Source of the DNA: Portulaca oleracea
Lineage: Eukaryota > Streptophyta > Magnoliopsida > Caryophyllales > Portulacaceae
Assembly (NCBI GenBank): GCA_029582165.1
Contig: CM055893.1
Coordinates: forward strand, 25,457,179 to 25,521,178
DNA length: 64,000 nucleotides
Direction of reading: 5' to 3'
The notes under the pieces were generated by a model, which was not told the DNA's origin, searched no databases, and worked only from the letters and a program-made list of their open reading frames with translations. Shown here one piece after another: positions 10,891-22,637 of this stretch. The stretch's first letter is position 1, and every line of letters begins with the position of its first letter. The translations under genes and the position numbers were made by a program.

Positions 10891-12363
10891 TCTCATGGCC
10901 TATCAACAAAAGCTCTTGGGGCTTGCTGACCAATTTGAGCAAATCAGTTTCCAGTACCTCTCCAGGGATCACAACGAGTTAGTTGACGCCTTAGTCAAGT
11001 TGTCTTCAATGATATCCATACCATCAGGCAAGCTTCAATTGCCAGTAGTAGTGGAACGGTACTTTAAACCGGCATATGTTTGCTACCTGGAAGCACAAGA
11101 GGAAGAAACTGAGGAATGGTTCAATGACATATACAACTTTCTGCGAAAAGGAGAATATCTAGCTGAGTTGGATGCTCGAGGACAGCGAGCGGTCAGGTCC
11201 CTAGCAGCACAATACAGCTTGATCCAAGATCGACTCTACAAGAAATCACCTACGGGCATTAATTTGCTATGCATCGATGCTAAGAGTGCCAAGGAGATCA
11301 TGACTACTGTACATGGAGGAGAGTGCGGCCCCCACATGAATGGACGAATGTTAGCAAAGAAGATCCAAAGGGCTGGTTACTATTTGTCCACTATGGAGGC
11401 AGATTGCTTAGAGTTCGTTCGAAAGTGTTGTAAATGCCAAGAATATGCTAATCTACAGCATCAACCCTCGTCAAACCTGACTACTTTGACATCTCCATGG
11501 CCATTCTCGGTATGGGGTATTGACATCATTGGCAAGATACACCTAACCGTAATGGGAGGACATGAGTACATATTGGCCCCCATCGATTATTTCACTAAAT
11601 GGGTAGAGGCAGCCTCGTTTGCCAAACTCACATCCAAACACGTGGCCAAATTTATCCTTCAAAACATCATATGTCGATATGGAGTGCCTCATGAGATCAT
11701 TAGTGATAATGGAAGCCATTTTCGGAAGGAGGTAGAAGCTTTGCTCGCCACTTACAAAATCCAGCATCATCGGTCTTCGCCGTACCGACCTCAAGCCAAT
11801 GGAGCTGTGGAAGCGGCCAATAAGACAATGTCGGGGATTATCAAGAAGATAGTTGTCACTTACAAGGATTGGCCAGATAAATTTGCATTTACCCTATGGG
11901 GATGCCGAACCTCTATACGAACTGCTACGGGGGCAACACCGTATTCCTTGGTATATGGAATGGAAGCTGTCTTACCAATGGAAGTAGCGATCCCTTCGTT
12001 ACGGATAGTGGCTGAAAGTCAGTTGCTAGAAGCAGAATGGGCTAGGGCAAGGTTCGAGGAGCTAATGTTGATGGATGAAAGGCGATTGAGAGCATTAATT
12101 ACATAATGTGCAAGTATACCAAAGTAGGATCACTCGAGCTTTTAATAAGAGGGTAAAAAGTCGTTCGCTTCAAGTAGGCGTTTGGTGCTTAAGGAGATGA
12201 GGGCACCTATACAGGACCCAAGGGGAAAATTTGCACCTAATTGGAAGGGTCCTTATATGATTAAGGATATTTTACCGGGGGAGCAGCTCGGCTCGCTACC
12301 ATGGATGGAGAAGATATAATTCAGCCCACGAATTTGGATCAACTCAAGCGATACTATGCTTAA
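10891..12363 (+). pseudogene. Integrase, Tat lineage
   Basis: The 10733-12106 frame continues through the HHCC finger (HGGECGPHMNGRMLAKKI and CCKCQ) into the catalytic core, with WGIDIIG (first Asp), [10 protein letters not shown] (second Asp) and YRPQANGAVEAANKT (Glu). The core ends with GATPYSLVYGMEAVLPMEV. A stop at 12104 and frameshifts follow, but a GPY/F-like PNWKGPYMIKDIL segment is still visible to the TAA at 12361. The core is nearly intact. Confidence 0.85.
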
Positions 12364-12594
12364 CATAACCAAGCAATTGGATACTAATTTTCAGACACTT
12401 GGGATATTTAATAAATGCTCATGTGCTTAAGGAAAATAAAGTTTGCAAGAACACAATATTTGTGAACAAATATTTCTCCTTTATTAAGTGAAAATGCGAG
12501 TACATTATTTGTAACATAAGAAAATTCGAAAGGCATAATTAAATAAAAGATTATTCTGGCAAAGCAGTTTCAGTTCCTTCACTCCATCCATCTT
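12364..12594. other. Spacer between pol and the antisense cassette
   Basis: AT-rich, no gene seen. Sense pol and the antisense DUF7745-like gene converge here, so it should contain the 3' ends of both transcripts. An AATAAA-type string occurs on the plus strand (AAAATAAAG near 12436); no strong terminator-like structure was noticed. Confidence 0.4.
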
Positions 12595-14048
12595 CTAATC
12601 TTGCTTCACTTTCTCTACTTCGCCAGTTGTCTCATGGTCACTCTCCATGTCTCTAGGTCCGTTAGGAGCTTTCTCTTTGTCCTTGGGTTTATAGGCCCGC
12701 CTACTTGGTTTTCGTGCCTCCACTCTCGGACCAAGTCGTTCTTTTACTGAGTCTCTTGCGCCAAGGGGGTCCTTTATCGATGTATGAGGACCCAACCTTT
12801 CCTTCGCAGGTGCTTACCTTTGTCTCGCTTCCCCAACACGGCGAGATTCAACAGCAAAAATCAACCACCCATGATAACCAGCGTCGGCAATGTGAGACAC
12901 ACGTACCTTTGGCGGAGATTTGAGAGTTGGTCTTCTTTCCCAATACTTCAGGCATGACTCAATCATCGAACTTCGAAGCTTCAATTGATCAGGAGTGTCA
13001 CAGAGAAGTTCAGGAATATCTTGCTTGCGACCCATCTGGCGCTTCACTCGCGCCGGAAAATAAAAAGTCATGTGCGTAAGGCCGGCAAGACACACGTAAG
13101 CATTGCGGAAGTCATGGGTCACATATTCAGAAATGTGCCACCATTCGATCCACCATGAGATCTCCCGAGGCTCCTTTAAGAAAGTAATCCATTCCGTTAC
13201 CGAATGGAGGTCGGTGTACTTTCTCTTTCTCTGACAATAGTTCGCTGTTGCCGATGCAGTTCGAGGTTCTTCATGAGACCCAAGTGTTCCATTAACCAGA
13301 TCTGTCCACAAATTAGCCAGAGTCAGATTGCATGACAATTATCTCCAACTAACGAAACAAAAAAAAAAACAAAAGGTGTAAAACCCATGGTTTTATGCAT
13401 GAGAGGCCAAATCGCGTAAGAAGAGAGAAGGGGAAAAATACCTGAAATAGCAGGGGGCTTCCTTGGAAATCATGTTCTGGATTCGGATCATCCAAACCCA
13501 TCATGTTCTCCGCTAAAATTAAACGCACAGGATTGTAGCCTCGGAAAATGTCTTCAACGATTTGGATCAAGTTCGCCGGTCCAGTTCTCTTACCGCCATG
13601 GTAGAAGCAAAACTCGCCGAGAAGACACAATATGAGCACTCGCACTCGTATCACGGGGCCATACTCTAAGGTATCAAGCGATTGAAAATATTCGACTATG
13701 GTTTGGAAGTGTACCTTTTCGCCGAATATTGCACTCCCGATGACCCGAGACGGAAGACGTAAGAGCTCCTTGTATTGCTTAGGGATGTCCATTGGTGTTG
13801 GAGGCGACGTCGGCCGAGCAAAGTGATTTGTCCGTATGATTGAGGACCATTCCTCCGAAAGCGGAAATAATTCCTTCCACGTGAAGCGAATTCAGATTCC
13901 AAAAAGTTTCCGCCGCACGAAGAAAATTGTAGTTGATCCTCACTTGTCGAAGACTCAACAAGCTTGTCAGTTTGTATCTTTCGAGCTCTTTCTTTTCTTT
14001 CTTGGACAAGGTGCTCATCCAAGTTGCAAGTTTCTTCTCGAAAGCCAT
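12595..14048 (-). pseudogene. DUF7745-like gene, antisense in Tat-1 (intron-containing, frameshifted)
   Basis: Read on the minus strand from the ATG at 14048 (MAFEKKLATWMSTLSKKEKK), the protein passes through LRAAETFWN, then PKQYKELLRLPSRVIGSAIF and FHGGKRTGPANLIQIVED to GSPLLFQ. A splice donor (CAG/GTATTT) lies at about 13442 and an acceptor (GGACAG/ATCTGG) at 13302; after it the expected family block beginning IWLMEHLG appears. Next come SWWIEWWHISEYV and FPARVKRQMGRKQDIPE, then a charged tail to 12595. The layout matches plant retrotransposon-borne DUF7745 proteins, whose function is unknown. Frames change near 13785 and 13270. Similar antisense ORFs are known from Tat elements. Confidence 0.6.
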
Positions 14049-14143
14049 GAGAATAGGGAGGATTTTCTTTGTGTTTTAAGAGAATATGCGGTGAAGGGTT
14101 AGAAGTAGAGATGTGGAGTGATGATTCCATGCATAACATGGGG

Positions 14144-14152
14144 TATTTATAC
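14144..14152 (-). promoter_or_regulatory. TATA box of the DUF7745-like antisense gene
   Basis: The minus strand reads GTATAAATA here, about 95 bases upstream of the ATG at 14048. The same box with the same spacing is kept in both duplicated copies (about 25994-26002 and 33221-33228), so the antisense gene probably has its own promoter rather than depending on the LTR. Confidence 0.6.
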
Positions 14153-14160
14153 ACCTCCAT

Positions 14161-14781
14161 TCAAGCTGAAAAATGGAGAAATGCAGTCAGCAAGTGATCA
14201 TGGAGCTGTTGCATTCATATCCCATGATTTTAGCCATTTTGAAATGACTAGCAACAAAAAAAAAAGGGAAAAATAAATCAAAACCCGCGCGGGTTTTGAT
14301 CTGCCAAGGTCTACGCACGCGCTTGCTCAATCCAGGCCCAGGGCCTGCTGAAGAGAAAGCCCGCGCGGGCTTTCTATCGCCATGGGCCGCCTCTCCGACG
14401 CTCGGCCCACCCGCTTCTAAATATATTTGGGCCATGGAATTAAACTGGCCCGTTTGTGTATTTTTAATGTTTCGGATCCAACCCAATGATGCTCGGTTCT
14501 GAACTTTTTGATCGATGATTACTCTAACACTTAAGTTTTCGTTTTCTTTTATTTTCTTTTCTTTTTGGGGAAGCGGGATTAAGTTGGGATTAATCCCGTG
14601 ATGTAGAGAGTTGTTCAATGCATTAATAAAATAAAGTCGTGCATTCACCAAGTCTTGCATATAAAACAAGAAATAAAATGCATTAAAGTCATGCATTAAA
14701 ATAAAAGAAAAGTAGTACATAATAAGCCTTGTATAACAAAAGTCTAAAAATGCATAGAGTCTTTGCTTGTCATCGGTTTGA
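14161..14781. repeat. Spacer with two long palindromes, CCCGCGCGGG core
   Basis: This gene-free spacer between the two antisense genes has a perfect 24-bp palindrome at 14277-14300 (arms ATCAAAACCCGC) and a perfect 20-bp palindrome at 14355-14374 (GAAAGCCCGCGCGGGCTTTC). Their centres are 76 bp apart. The core is shared while the flanks differ yet stay self-complementary. Confidence 0.85.
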
Positions 14782-17700
14782 TCACCACAGGTAGCCCGAA
14801 TCGCCATTGTCTTCAACCAGGTCGGCACCAGCATGAGAAGTCCCAACATTAGAGTCACCAGCTGTACCGAAATAAGTGTCCCAGGAATAGTAGTCAGAAC
14901 AAGGATCCGTCTGCTGTGGCCAAGACAAGGGAACTTCGGAAGGATGTACGCTCAACGGTGATAATATGGAATGATCTTGTGAACCAGCTAACCATGAATG
15001 ATCAGGAACACGCCACTCAACAGAAGGGGTAGGCCACACGGGACGAGTTTTGTAACCGGGGCTGCCCAACCAGAAGAGTTAGATCCTCCTAGCCAAGAGT
15101 GTTGGGGTGCAGACCACTCTTGCGTACCCGAAGGCCATGAAGGACCCATTCCAGGAGCCGGGACTGGCCATCCAGTAGAGTAAGAGCTAGAACCAAAGGA
15201 GGAGGCGTCATATGGTGCAAGACGTGAGGAAGCGTCATCTGCTAGCGCCTGACTGCCAGGGTATCCAACGGATGCACCTGAGTCATTGTCCTTCACCATA
15301 ATCTCTCGACCACGACGAGCAGAACGCACTGAAGCTGGAGTACGATGAGAATGAGAAGGCTGGTTGGTAGCACTCGACTCTAAAGCATCCTCCACCCAAT
15401 AAGAATGAGGCTGGGTATCGCCACCATACCCAACACTATGATGTGACCTTCCTTGGCCAAGATGCTCCTCTAATGACATCTGAGCCATGTGTTCATCCAT
15501 AGAGCGACGGCCTCTACTACCAAATCCACTACGATGGGACCCAGTTGAATGATGACCCTCAACCATGATGCCTTTAACACGACCCTCCAGCACAACTGCT
15601 AGGGGAGTACGAGAGGACCCACCAACCTCCTCCTGTGATCGGCCCCGGGATGATTTATTATTCCCCTGTCGAAGAACGACGTGGGGGCTCAGTACGAGGA
15701 ACTCCCGCAGTAGACCGTCGAGGTGGTTCCCGAGGAACAGACTCCGCATCGGCCTCCATGTCAGCTCTTCCGGCGGTATTCCCGCGATATCTGCCTGAGC
15801 CAGTGAATGACCGGTTGACATGCTTCAACGTAGTACTCCACTCTTTAGTCATTTGCCTGAAGACAGACCATCGTGGCTGAAAGGTAATGAGAACAAAGGT
15901 TACACATGTATAAGTGGCATATGAGATAAAAGGAAGCAACAAGAAATGAGGAATTACTGGTTTCCGATCAAACTCTAGGAGTGCAGAGCACTGACTGCTA
16001 GTCTCAACATCCAAGAAACCGCCGATCTTTCTTCTCGCTGGTTGGGCCTCCACCTCAGCAGCCTTAGCATAGGGCCCCAGCTGCAGACTTTATGGTTAAG
16101 AATTGGTCAAAAGCACAACATAGGAAAAGTGGAAGATACATACCACTCGGGGCGCTAAACGACTCAAGTAGCGTTGGAATTCCTCATTAAACTGCTCCTG
16201 TGGGACGTTATGCACGAAGTTGTCGAAGTCTCAACCACGAATCCAATCTCCCAAGACATCCGGAGCGACGCGCCAAGGCTCGAATATGTGCTCTGGAGGA
16301 TCCTGGGGTATGAGGCCGGGATATCCCCCTAGGGTCTGCCTCGTGGTTCTCTCCCCCAAGTACCATATGAAACCCGAAGGTCCCTCCATCAGGATACGAA
16401 GGCGAGTATCGTACTCAACTTAATGCAAAGGGGTGGGCAATCCACTCAAGTCAAACTCAGCCCATGGACGCCAGTTCAGATGGTCCTGTGAAAGAAAAAG
16501 AGTCATTTCAAGAATGGAGGTAAAAATAAAGATGTCAAGCACAAAGAAATACCGGGGTGAGATCATCCAGAGCGCGACGGATACGGTCAAGGCTACTTGG
16601 CTTGAATTTCTTCCCTCGAATACCCTTAGTAGTCCAGTGTTCAGCAGCTAGGACCATCCTATTTGTCTTAGAGCGAATGCCCAAGGACAGGATATACTCA
16701 TATGCCCATGAACGCATGAATATAAAGTCAAAGAAATAGCAAAAGAGTAGCAAAACTACAAAGAGAAGAGTCTTGGGTGTATACCTCGAGCACCTTCCAT
16801 AAAGAAGGACCATACGAAAGCGGGTGTGAGACTCGTGGAGGTAAACTGGATCATCATCCAGCGTCAGTCTGACACCGAGACGAAGCCAGAGGAGGAAATA
16901 CGCATACGCAACTTTACCCCAATTCAAGTTCCGGACCTCGTTCAAGTCCAGAAGATTCCGGAACCAGGTCAATGTAATGTTATCTCCCCGGTTGGCAAAA
17001 AGAGTGGCAGAAATAACATAAGCCAAGAAGATAAAGCGGCGTCGATCCCTGGGCAAATTTTCAAAGTTGGCATCACGGATGGCCGCCTCGAAGTGCGCAT
17101 AGGCGAGGTTGGACAGGCCCTTACCTGGGCCTAAACGCGCTGACACTGGACCCAGCAAGTCCAAAACCATTGGAGGGATCTCAGCATTGAAGACTATGTC
17201 ACGCCCGCCCTAAGGAAGACCAGTGATCATAACAAAATCTGTGGGGGTAATCGTCATCTCACCCACAGGTAGATGGAAGGAGTTGGTCGTATCCCAAAAC
17301 CTTTCCGCTATAGCGCGGCCCATCACACGAAATGTACGACCTTTCCAGGCCACCAGGCATTTCCAGAACGGCATGAGTCTTGCAGCAGTAAGGGTGTTGC
17401 TAACGAAATCCCCGGGAATCGAATCGGCTACCTTAAGGAGATCCTTTAGGACGCCGGGAGTTTTCAAGTTCTCGTCCTAGTGGCAAAACGGGAAAAGGCA
17501 AAATTAAAATCCGGGGCTCACCTAATGCATTGACCAAGGCATAGTCCTTCAGGCCCTAGTTGGACCCAGCACCAACACTAGGCCCACAGCCATGGCCCGC
17601 AAGATAAAGGAATTCGAAAAAGTGAAACAAAAAAAAAGTGTAAAAAAAAAAACTGCCGGCCTAAATAAGCCGGCCCAGCAGAGCTGAAACCAGCACGGGT

Positions 17701-18237
17701 TTTGGTCCTGCTAATGGGTCGCACATCTAGGTTCAGTTTTCTTTTTGGTTGGGGTTTATGGCCTAGAAAACCCGCGCGGGTTTTCCCTATTTTAGTTGGC
17801 CGTTTTCTTTGTTTCCTTTGGGCCGAGCATATTTGTAACCCACTCAGTATTCTTTGGGTCGAGTTCAGTCCGTCTCTCAAAATGTGTCGTCATTGCGAAT
17901 AAATAAAGGGACATCGTGCAGACATGCATATACATCAATTCAAGGCATGCTTAAAATAATAAAAATCGAAAAGACATGAAAAATAAAATTCGTGTTTGCT
18001 CATTATCATTATTAAACTAAGCATCAAAAGAGGGGTTTCAAAAATTATCTTGCCATGGGAACGGTAGAACCAAGCATGCTTCCAAGAATGGATGGTAAGA
18101 TCCGAAGGGTCAGCATTTGCACCCGGAATAAAATTGCGCCTTGAAGACATCTCATGAGGCCATGCTGCCGCATGAGGAAGAGGAGTATTTCTGCGACCTC
18201 TGCGATGCATTTTCTCAAGAACCTGAATTATCTCCAA
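14782..18237 (-). pseudogene. Plant mobile domain (PMD) gene, antisense in Tat-1, multi-exon and inactivated
   Basis: Exons on the minus strand: 18237-18049 (MSSRRNFIPGANADPSDLTI), 17476-16795 with the PMD signature ERFWDTTNSFHLPVGEMTI and LTWFRNLLDLNEVRNLNWGK, about 16711-16555, about 16480-16142, about 16090-15965, and 15880-14782 (RPRSTAG-like, then Ser/Pro/Trp-rich low complexity ending EDNGDSGYLW). PMD (aminotransferase-like) domains occur in host MAIL1/MAIN proteins and in Tat and Mutator elements; the molecular role in elements is unknown. Defects: the intron-1 donor reads AT instead of GT (18048-18047), TAG replaces a Trp codon at 17210-17212, and the intron-2 acceptor AG is lost near 16712. 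The last exon also shifts frame near 15030. Confidence 0.65.
17486..18046 (-). repeat. PMD intron 1 with palindromes
   Basis: The intron between PMD exons 1 and 2 holds an imperfect palindrome at 17686-17703 and a perfect 20-bp one at 17766-17785 (GAAAACCCGCGCGGGTTTTC), with centres 81 bp apart. The Tat-2 copy of this intron also carries palindromes (42341-42523), so they are an intronic feature of the family. Confidence 0.75.
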
Positions 18238-18330
18238 AAAAGCTGATTTCCAGAGAGAGAAAGAGAAGCTAGGGAGGTAATGAAGGGTTGAAGATGGAAG
18301 ATGTGAATGAAAGAGGTGAATGAGGCTTGG

Positions 18331-18338
18331 TATTTATA
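18331..18338 (-). promoter_or_regulatory. TATA box of the PMD antisense gene
   Basis: The minus strand reads TATAAATA about 95-120 bases upstream of the candidate ATGs (18237 and 18210). It is conserved at 43017-43024 in the Tat-2 copy, 115 bases before that copy's ATG at 42902. Confidence 0.6.
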
Positions 18339-18403
18339 GAAATGTTGAGTGAATATGAACCGCTCGTTTCTAGGACCCACCTCGAGATGCCAAAGGCGTT
18401 TCA

Positions 18404-18718
18404 TTGGCTGAAAATCCAAAGGTCATCCCTTTGCCACCCAAAGAGGAGACCGAGTTGTGTGGCACCCTCTCGTCCACACAAATGCATGGCCCACCATTGA
18501 TTCCCTTCACGAAAAAAAAAAAGGAAAAAGGGGCCAAAACCCGCGCGGGTTTTGGACGCTCTACGGGCCCAACTCTGGCGGCCCAGCGCCTTTTAATGGC
18601 CCAGTGACGGATATAAAACCCGCACGGGTTTTATACCAACAAAGCCCAAATTCAGCGGCCCAAGTTCCTGCGACCCAAGAGTCCCCAACATTCAGGTAAA
18701 AATCTGAACCCGTGTCAT
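18404..18718. repeat. PMD upstream region with two palindromes
   Basis: Upstream of the PMD promoter are a perfect 20-bp palindrome at 18535-18554 (CAAAACCCGCGCGGGTTTTG) and a 22-bp palindrome with one central mismatch at 18613-18634 (flanks ATAAAA and TTTTAT). Their centres are 79 bp apart. The region is homologous to 43060-43460 of Tat-2 up to the AGGTAAAAATCTGAACCC string, where the two elements diverge. Confidence 0.8.
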
Positions 18719-19420
18719 ATGGTGCAATATATGAATGCCTTGCATTACAGAAGTCTCAGATAGGGTCTAGGTCATGTTAAACACATGCCATGGGTGAGTT
18801 GTTGAATCATTTTTGGAGTTAGCATGTAAGTGTTTTTCATTTGTTATGAATTCTCGTATAAGGTTTAAAGTCATAGGTAAGTTTGTGTCTAAAGTGATCA
18901 TGTCAATACCTGTTTTTTTTCTAGAAGTCCAGCGTAAACCCGTGTCATTGGTGTGTCTTTTTTTCGTGTTGGCATATCATATAAGTGTCTTTCTTTAGGG
19001 AGTTTAATGTAAACCCATGTCATAGGTTAGTCCTCCCAGGTCAACATATAGGCATTTGCACTTTAGGAAATCTCATATAAGGTCTATGTCATATAGGAGT
19101 ATTTTCGTGAATCAACATGCGTATTTCACTTTAGGGAGTCCGATATCAGTCCATATCATAGGTAAAGTCTTTTCTTGAGTCAGCATAAAGTGTCTTTCAT
19201 TTTTTTTAGGAAGTCTTATGTAGATCAATAAGCACGTTCAAACCCAATTCCTGAGTGAGACTCATGAGTCAGCATATAGAAGTCATACATCATAGGAAGT
19301 CCCATGTAGGTCAATTAGCATATTCAAACCTGTGTCCTGGGTGAGTCTCTCTCGAGTCAGCATATAAGCATTTTTCATTTTTAAGAAGTCCTATAGGTCA
19401 TTTAGGTCATACATGCATTG
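18719..19420. repeat. Degenerate tandem repeat, Tat-1 3' region
   Basis: About eight diverged copies of a phrase of roughly 70-90 bases follow each other: GAGTCAGCATATA, then CATTTTTCATTTT, AGGAAGTCCTATG and AACCCGTGTCATAGG. No coding signal. The same strings recur with substitutions and indels, so this is an old expansion. Confidence 0.65.
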
Positions 19421-22400
19421 GGATGGGTTTTTCTTCATTTGCCAAGTGTCAAGGTCAAGGCTTAAGCCAACAATAAAGGGAATTTTGGGATGACGTGAAA
19501 TTCTGCAATTACAATAAATCCGGGGACATAACACAAAGAATTGTTGGACTTTGAAGAATAAGATTGACGACATGATCTATTCAGGGAAAACTACTTCTAC
19601 CAAAAGCAGCACAAAGGACCAGAAAGAACATGGATTCCGCACACAAAGACAGGGAGGGCACATCATCAAGGGAACCTTAGAGTTAGCTACATTCCTGGTT
19701 GTCAAGCATTTTGCTTTCGGAGTATGTTAGAGTTCAGAGTCAGTTCCTAATCCATGTCTTGAATTTAGTTGCTCTTGTTGTTATTTCAAATAGAATTTCA
19801 TGCTTGAACTTCTGATTTGAGTTGAAAAGTTCTCTCCTCCAATCACCATCCTTACGAACCAAGTCTGCCAAATTCACATTCTCTTATCTTACATTTTTGT
19901 CGTACATATCGTTCCCATACTTTATTTCTTGAATCCAGGGTTAAAGAGATAAGAAGAGAGATTTTTTTTAAAAAAAAATAAAAGAGTGATTAGAGAAAAA
20001 AAAAAGTGAAAAACTATAGAGTGGTCGGTTTGAAAAACCTCATTGAGGCAAATCAGGCAAAAGGAGAGAATAAAATTGATGAGAGAAGTCAACCTGCATT
20101 CCAATCCAGCAGGCTGAGCAAGAGGAGAGAGTGTTGTCAAGAAAGACCAAGTCTAATAACCTCTCTAAAGTGAACACCCCTCATTAGAAATGTCGCAGCT
20201 TAACCAAATGTGCCGAGGACAGGGGGCTTCCGCCTAACCTTCATTTCACCAACTATGTTACCCTCGTCTTTTCATCTAATATCGACCTACCACTGACTAC
20301 TTATCATTTACATTTCCAGCCTTTTCCATCAAATATCAACCTTTTCAAAACTCTTTCATTTAGTAAACCAACCCCGAAAGGTGTGTTATGACCAATGGAG
20401 AATAGGAGGCAGCCTGTGAAGGAGTTCGAAGAAAAAAAGGAGGTTCAAAAGAATGGAGTAGAAAAAAAATAAAGAAAAAAGTTAAAGGAAAAGGGGAGAA
20501 ACAAGAAAAAGTTGACAGGGATAGCCAAAAAGATAGATAGCAAAAAAAAGGGAAAAAGAAGAACAGAAAAAACAGAGAAAGAAACAAAAAGAAGAGATGA
20601 AAAGAAAAAAAAAACGAAAGAGAACGAAGAGAAAGAAAAGAGGGGAGAAAAAGAAGTTTGAAGGCGGAAATAATGGTCATGCACACCAGAGAAATAATCT
20701 CATCCCAAACTTTCACCTCATCATCCATACACCTTTAAGCCTTCAATAACCTTCATACGCCTTCGTAACCGTCCATAACCTGCCTTCATAACCATCTTTC
20801 TGAACCATTAAGCCTTCCTCGAGGCACTACCCGTCAATGTTGCGCTTAGAGAACTACGACTGGCCTGATTCCACCTTGGATACGTAGGAAAACCTCTTCG
20901 AGGCCCGGCGAAGACCTTTTTTGCTTTAGAGAGTGCTTATCATTGAATAAACTGGTCTTTGAGAGAATAAAAAAAGAGAGAGAATAAAAAGCTAGTCCGA
21001 AAACCCGCTTGGGCGAGCAAGGCAAAAGGAGAGGAAACCCTGGATTTTTATCATCAACCCTCTATTTTTCTTTTCTTCCGTCAAACTTGGATATCATTCC
21101 AACACCTATGTTCCAGCCTTTTTCCAAGAGATGATGTCTACCCCATTTGACCATCTCTTCACCCTTTCAAGACACCATCATCCTTAAGTGTCTCTTTTCC
21201 CCATGTGTTAACATTTTCCCAAGAGATGATGTTTATCCCATTTCTCCTTCCTTTCTAAGTGTCTTCATTCACTAACCGACCATTGTCCATCATCTCTTTC
21301 ACCAAACATCATCTTCCAACCTTTTTGAGCATTTTCATCCCATCTCACCCTTTGAGGACTTTTGAGCTCGGTCATTATTGCAAGTATGATGTTTTGATCT
21401 TAATGCCCACTCTTAGCATACATGAGTGTGTCTCACTTCTCAACAAGAGCAAAAGCCATCTACATCAGAACATCGGCTAACTGGCGACGTATGCGATCAT
21501 GAATAGACTCGGAGATAAGCTACTCTAAACTGAGGGTTTGCGCTACCTTTTGTGACATCATTCGGGAGATTTTTTTGAGAAAGCTTCAGAGTGACACTTA
21601 CTCCCTATTCTACAAGGTCTTGGATCTTCATTGACGTCCGAGTAGTCTAAAAAAAAGGAAAGAGAAAAGAAAGAAAAAAGAAAGAAAAAAGAGAAAAGAA
21701 AAGAAAAAAGAGAACGAAAAAAAGGAAAAAATAGAAGAAAAAGACAAAAGAGAGGCTAACTTGAAAATCCTTTGGGCAAGTTAGGTAAAAGGAGAGATCG
21801 AGACTCACACCTAAGGACATACCTTCAATGGTGCAGCATAGGAATCAATGCCTCCTTCTATTCCATGGTCTCTATACATCGCATTGTCAATCCTCACAAA
21901 ATCGGGGGCTTGCAAATCTCTAAGGTGCCCTCCAAAGCAATCAAGAGTCTACACCAAACCAGGGGCTTGTCGTACATCAACAAAGATTCACAAGCAATCA
22001 GGGTCATCTACATGAGCATTCAAGAAGCACATCCTGCCAGCCGAGCGCCTCCATCACCATTCCCTGTCACATGGACCGAAGTGTTACGTATCCTGAATCT
22101 TCCTGAAATTCCCTACAAGTGGCCTTGACCCTTAAGAAAATCATTGTCTTAGAAAGTCATTGTCTTAGGAAAACATTGTCCTAGAAAGTTGTTATCTAAA
22201 TAAAGAGACAGGGGGTTACCTGCATATAGAGTTGCATGTGTAGTAGCATAAAATGTCATATGTGAGTCCCGTCTAAGCATGATAGGTTTGCATTACATCC
22301 ACAAGTCGTGTCAAAGTCATAGAGTCAGTTGCCATGCATAAAGTCAATAGTCGTGCATAAGTGCATAAATTCTTGTGTAAAAAAAAATGCTTTGTTTGTG

Positions 22401-22637
22401 CAAAAGTCTAGTAGACTAGTTGCATGCATAGCTACACATAAAAAAAATTTAAAAAAAAAAGAGCAAAGAGGTGCCACATCGTTGCTCCAGAACGCAACAT
22501 TGGAGGATAGTTAAAGCCTGTATGCCATCTCATTCAGACCAACCGACATGGTTTGTTATCACTAAGAGCAAGATTAGAGCAACCTCTAATCCAACTCTAG
22601 CAGGCCAAGCAAGCATCCAATCAAGTCATAAAGTGAC
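19421..22637. other. Non-coding Tat-1 3' region with purine tracts and a thrice-repeated module
   Basis: No supported gene. Three copies of a module, GAAAACC(C)...GGGC(A/G)AG..AGG(C/T)AAAAGGAGAG, occur at 20028-20068, 20991-21034 and 21755-21796, each preceded by a purine-rich tract (19960-20010, 20955-20990 with more at 20445-20660, and 21650-21755). The long ORFs here are low-complexity shadows of the purine tracts. 22130-22630 shows nothing further beyond poly-A runs. Confidence 0.5.

Noticed and set aside
14277..14374. Palindromes as ends of a MITE
   Set aside because: No target duplication, and the sequence between the two sites is homologous spacer in all cassette copies; each palindrome is self-contained.
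20360..20728. Phe/Leu-rich minus-strand ORF resembling a membrane protein
   Set aside because: Translation of a purine-rich tract; low complexity only.
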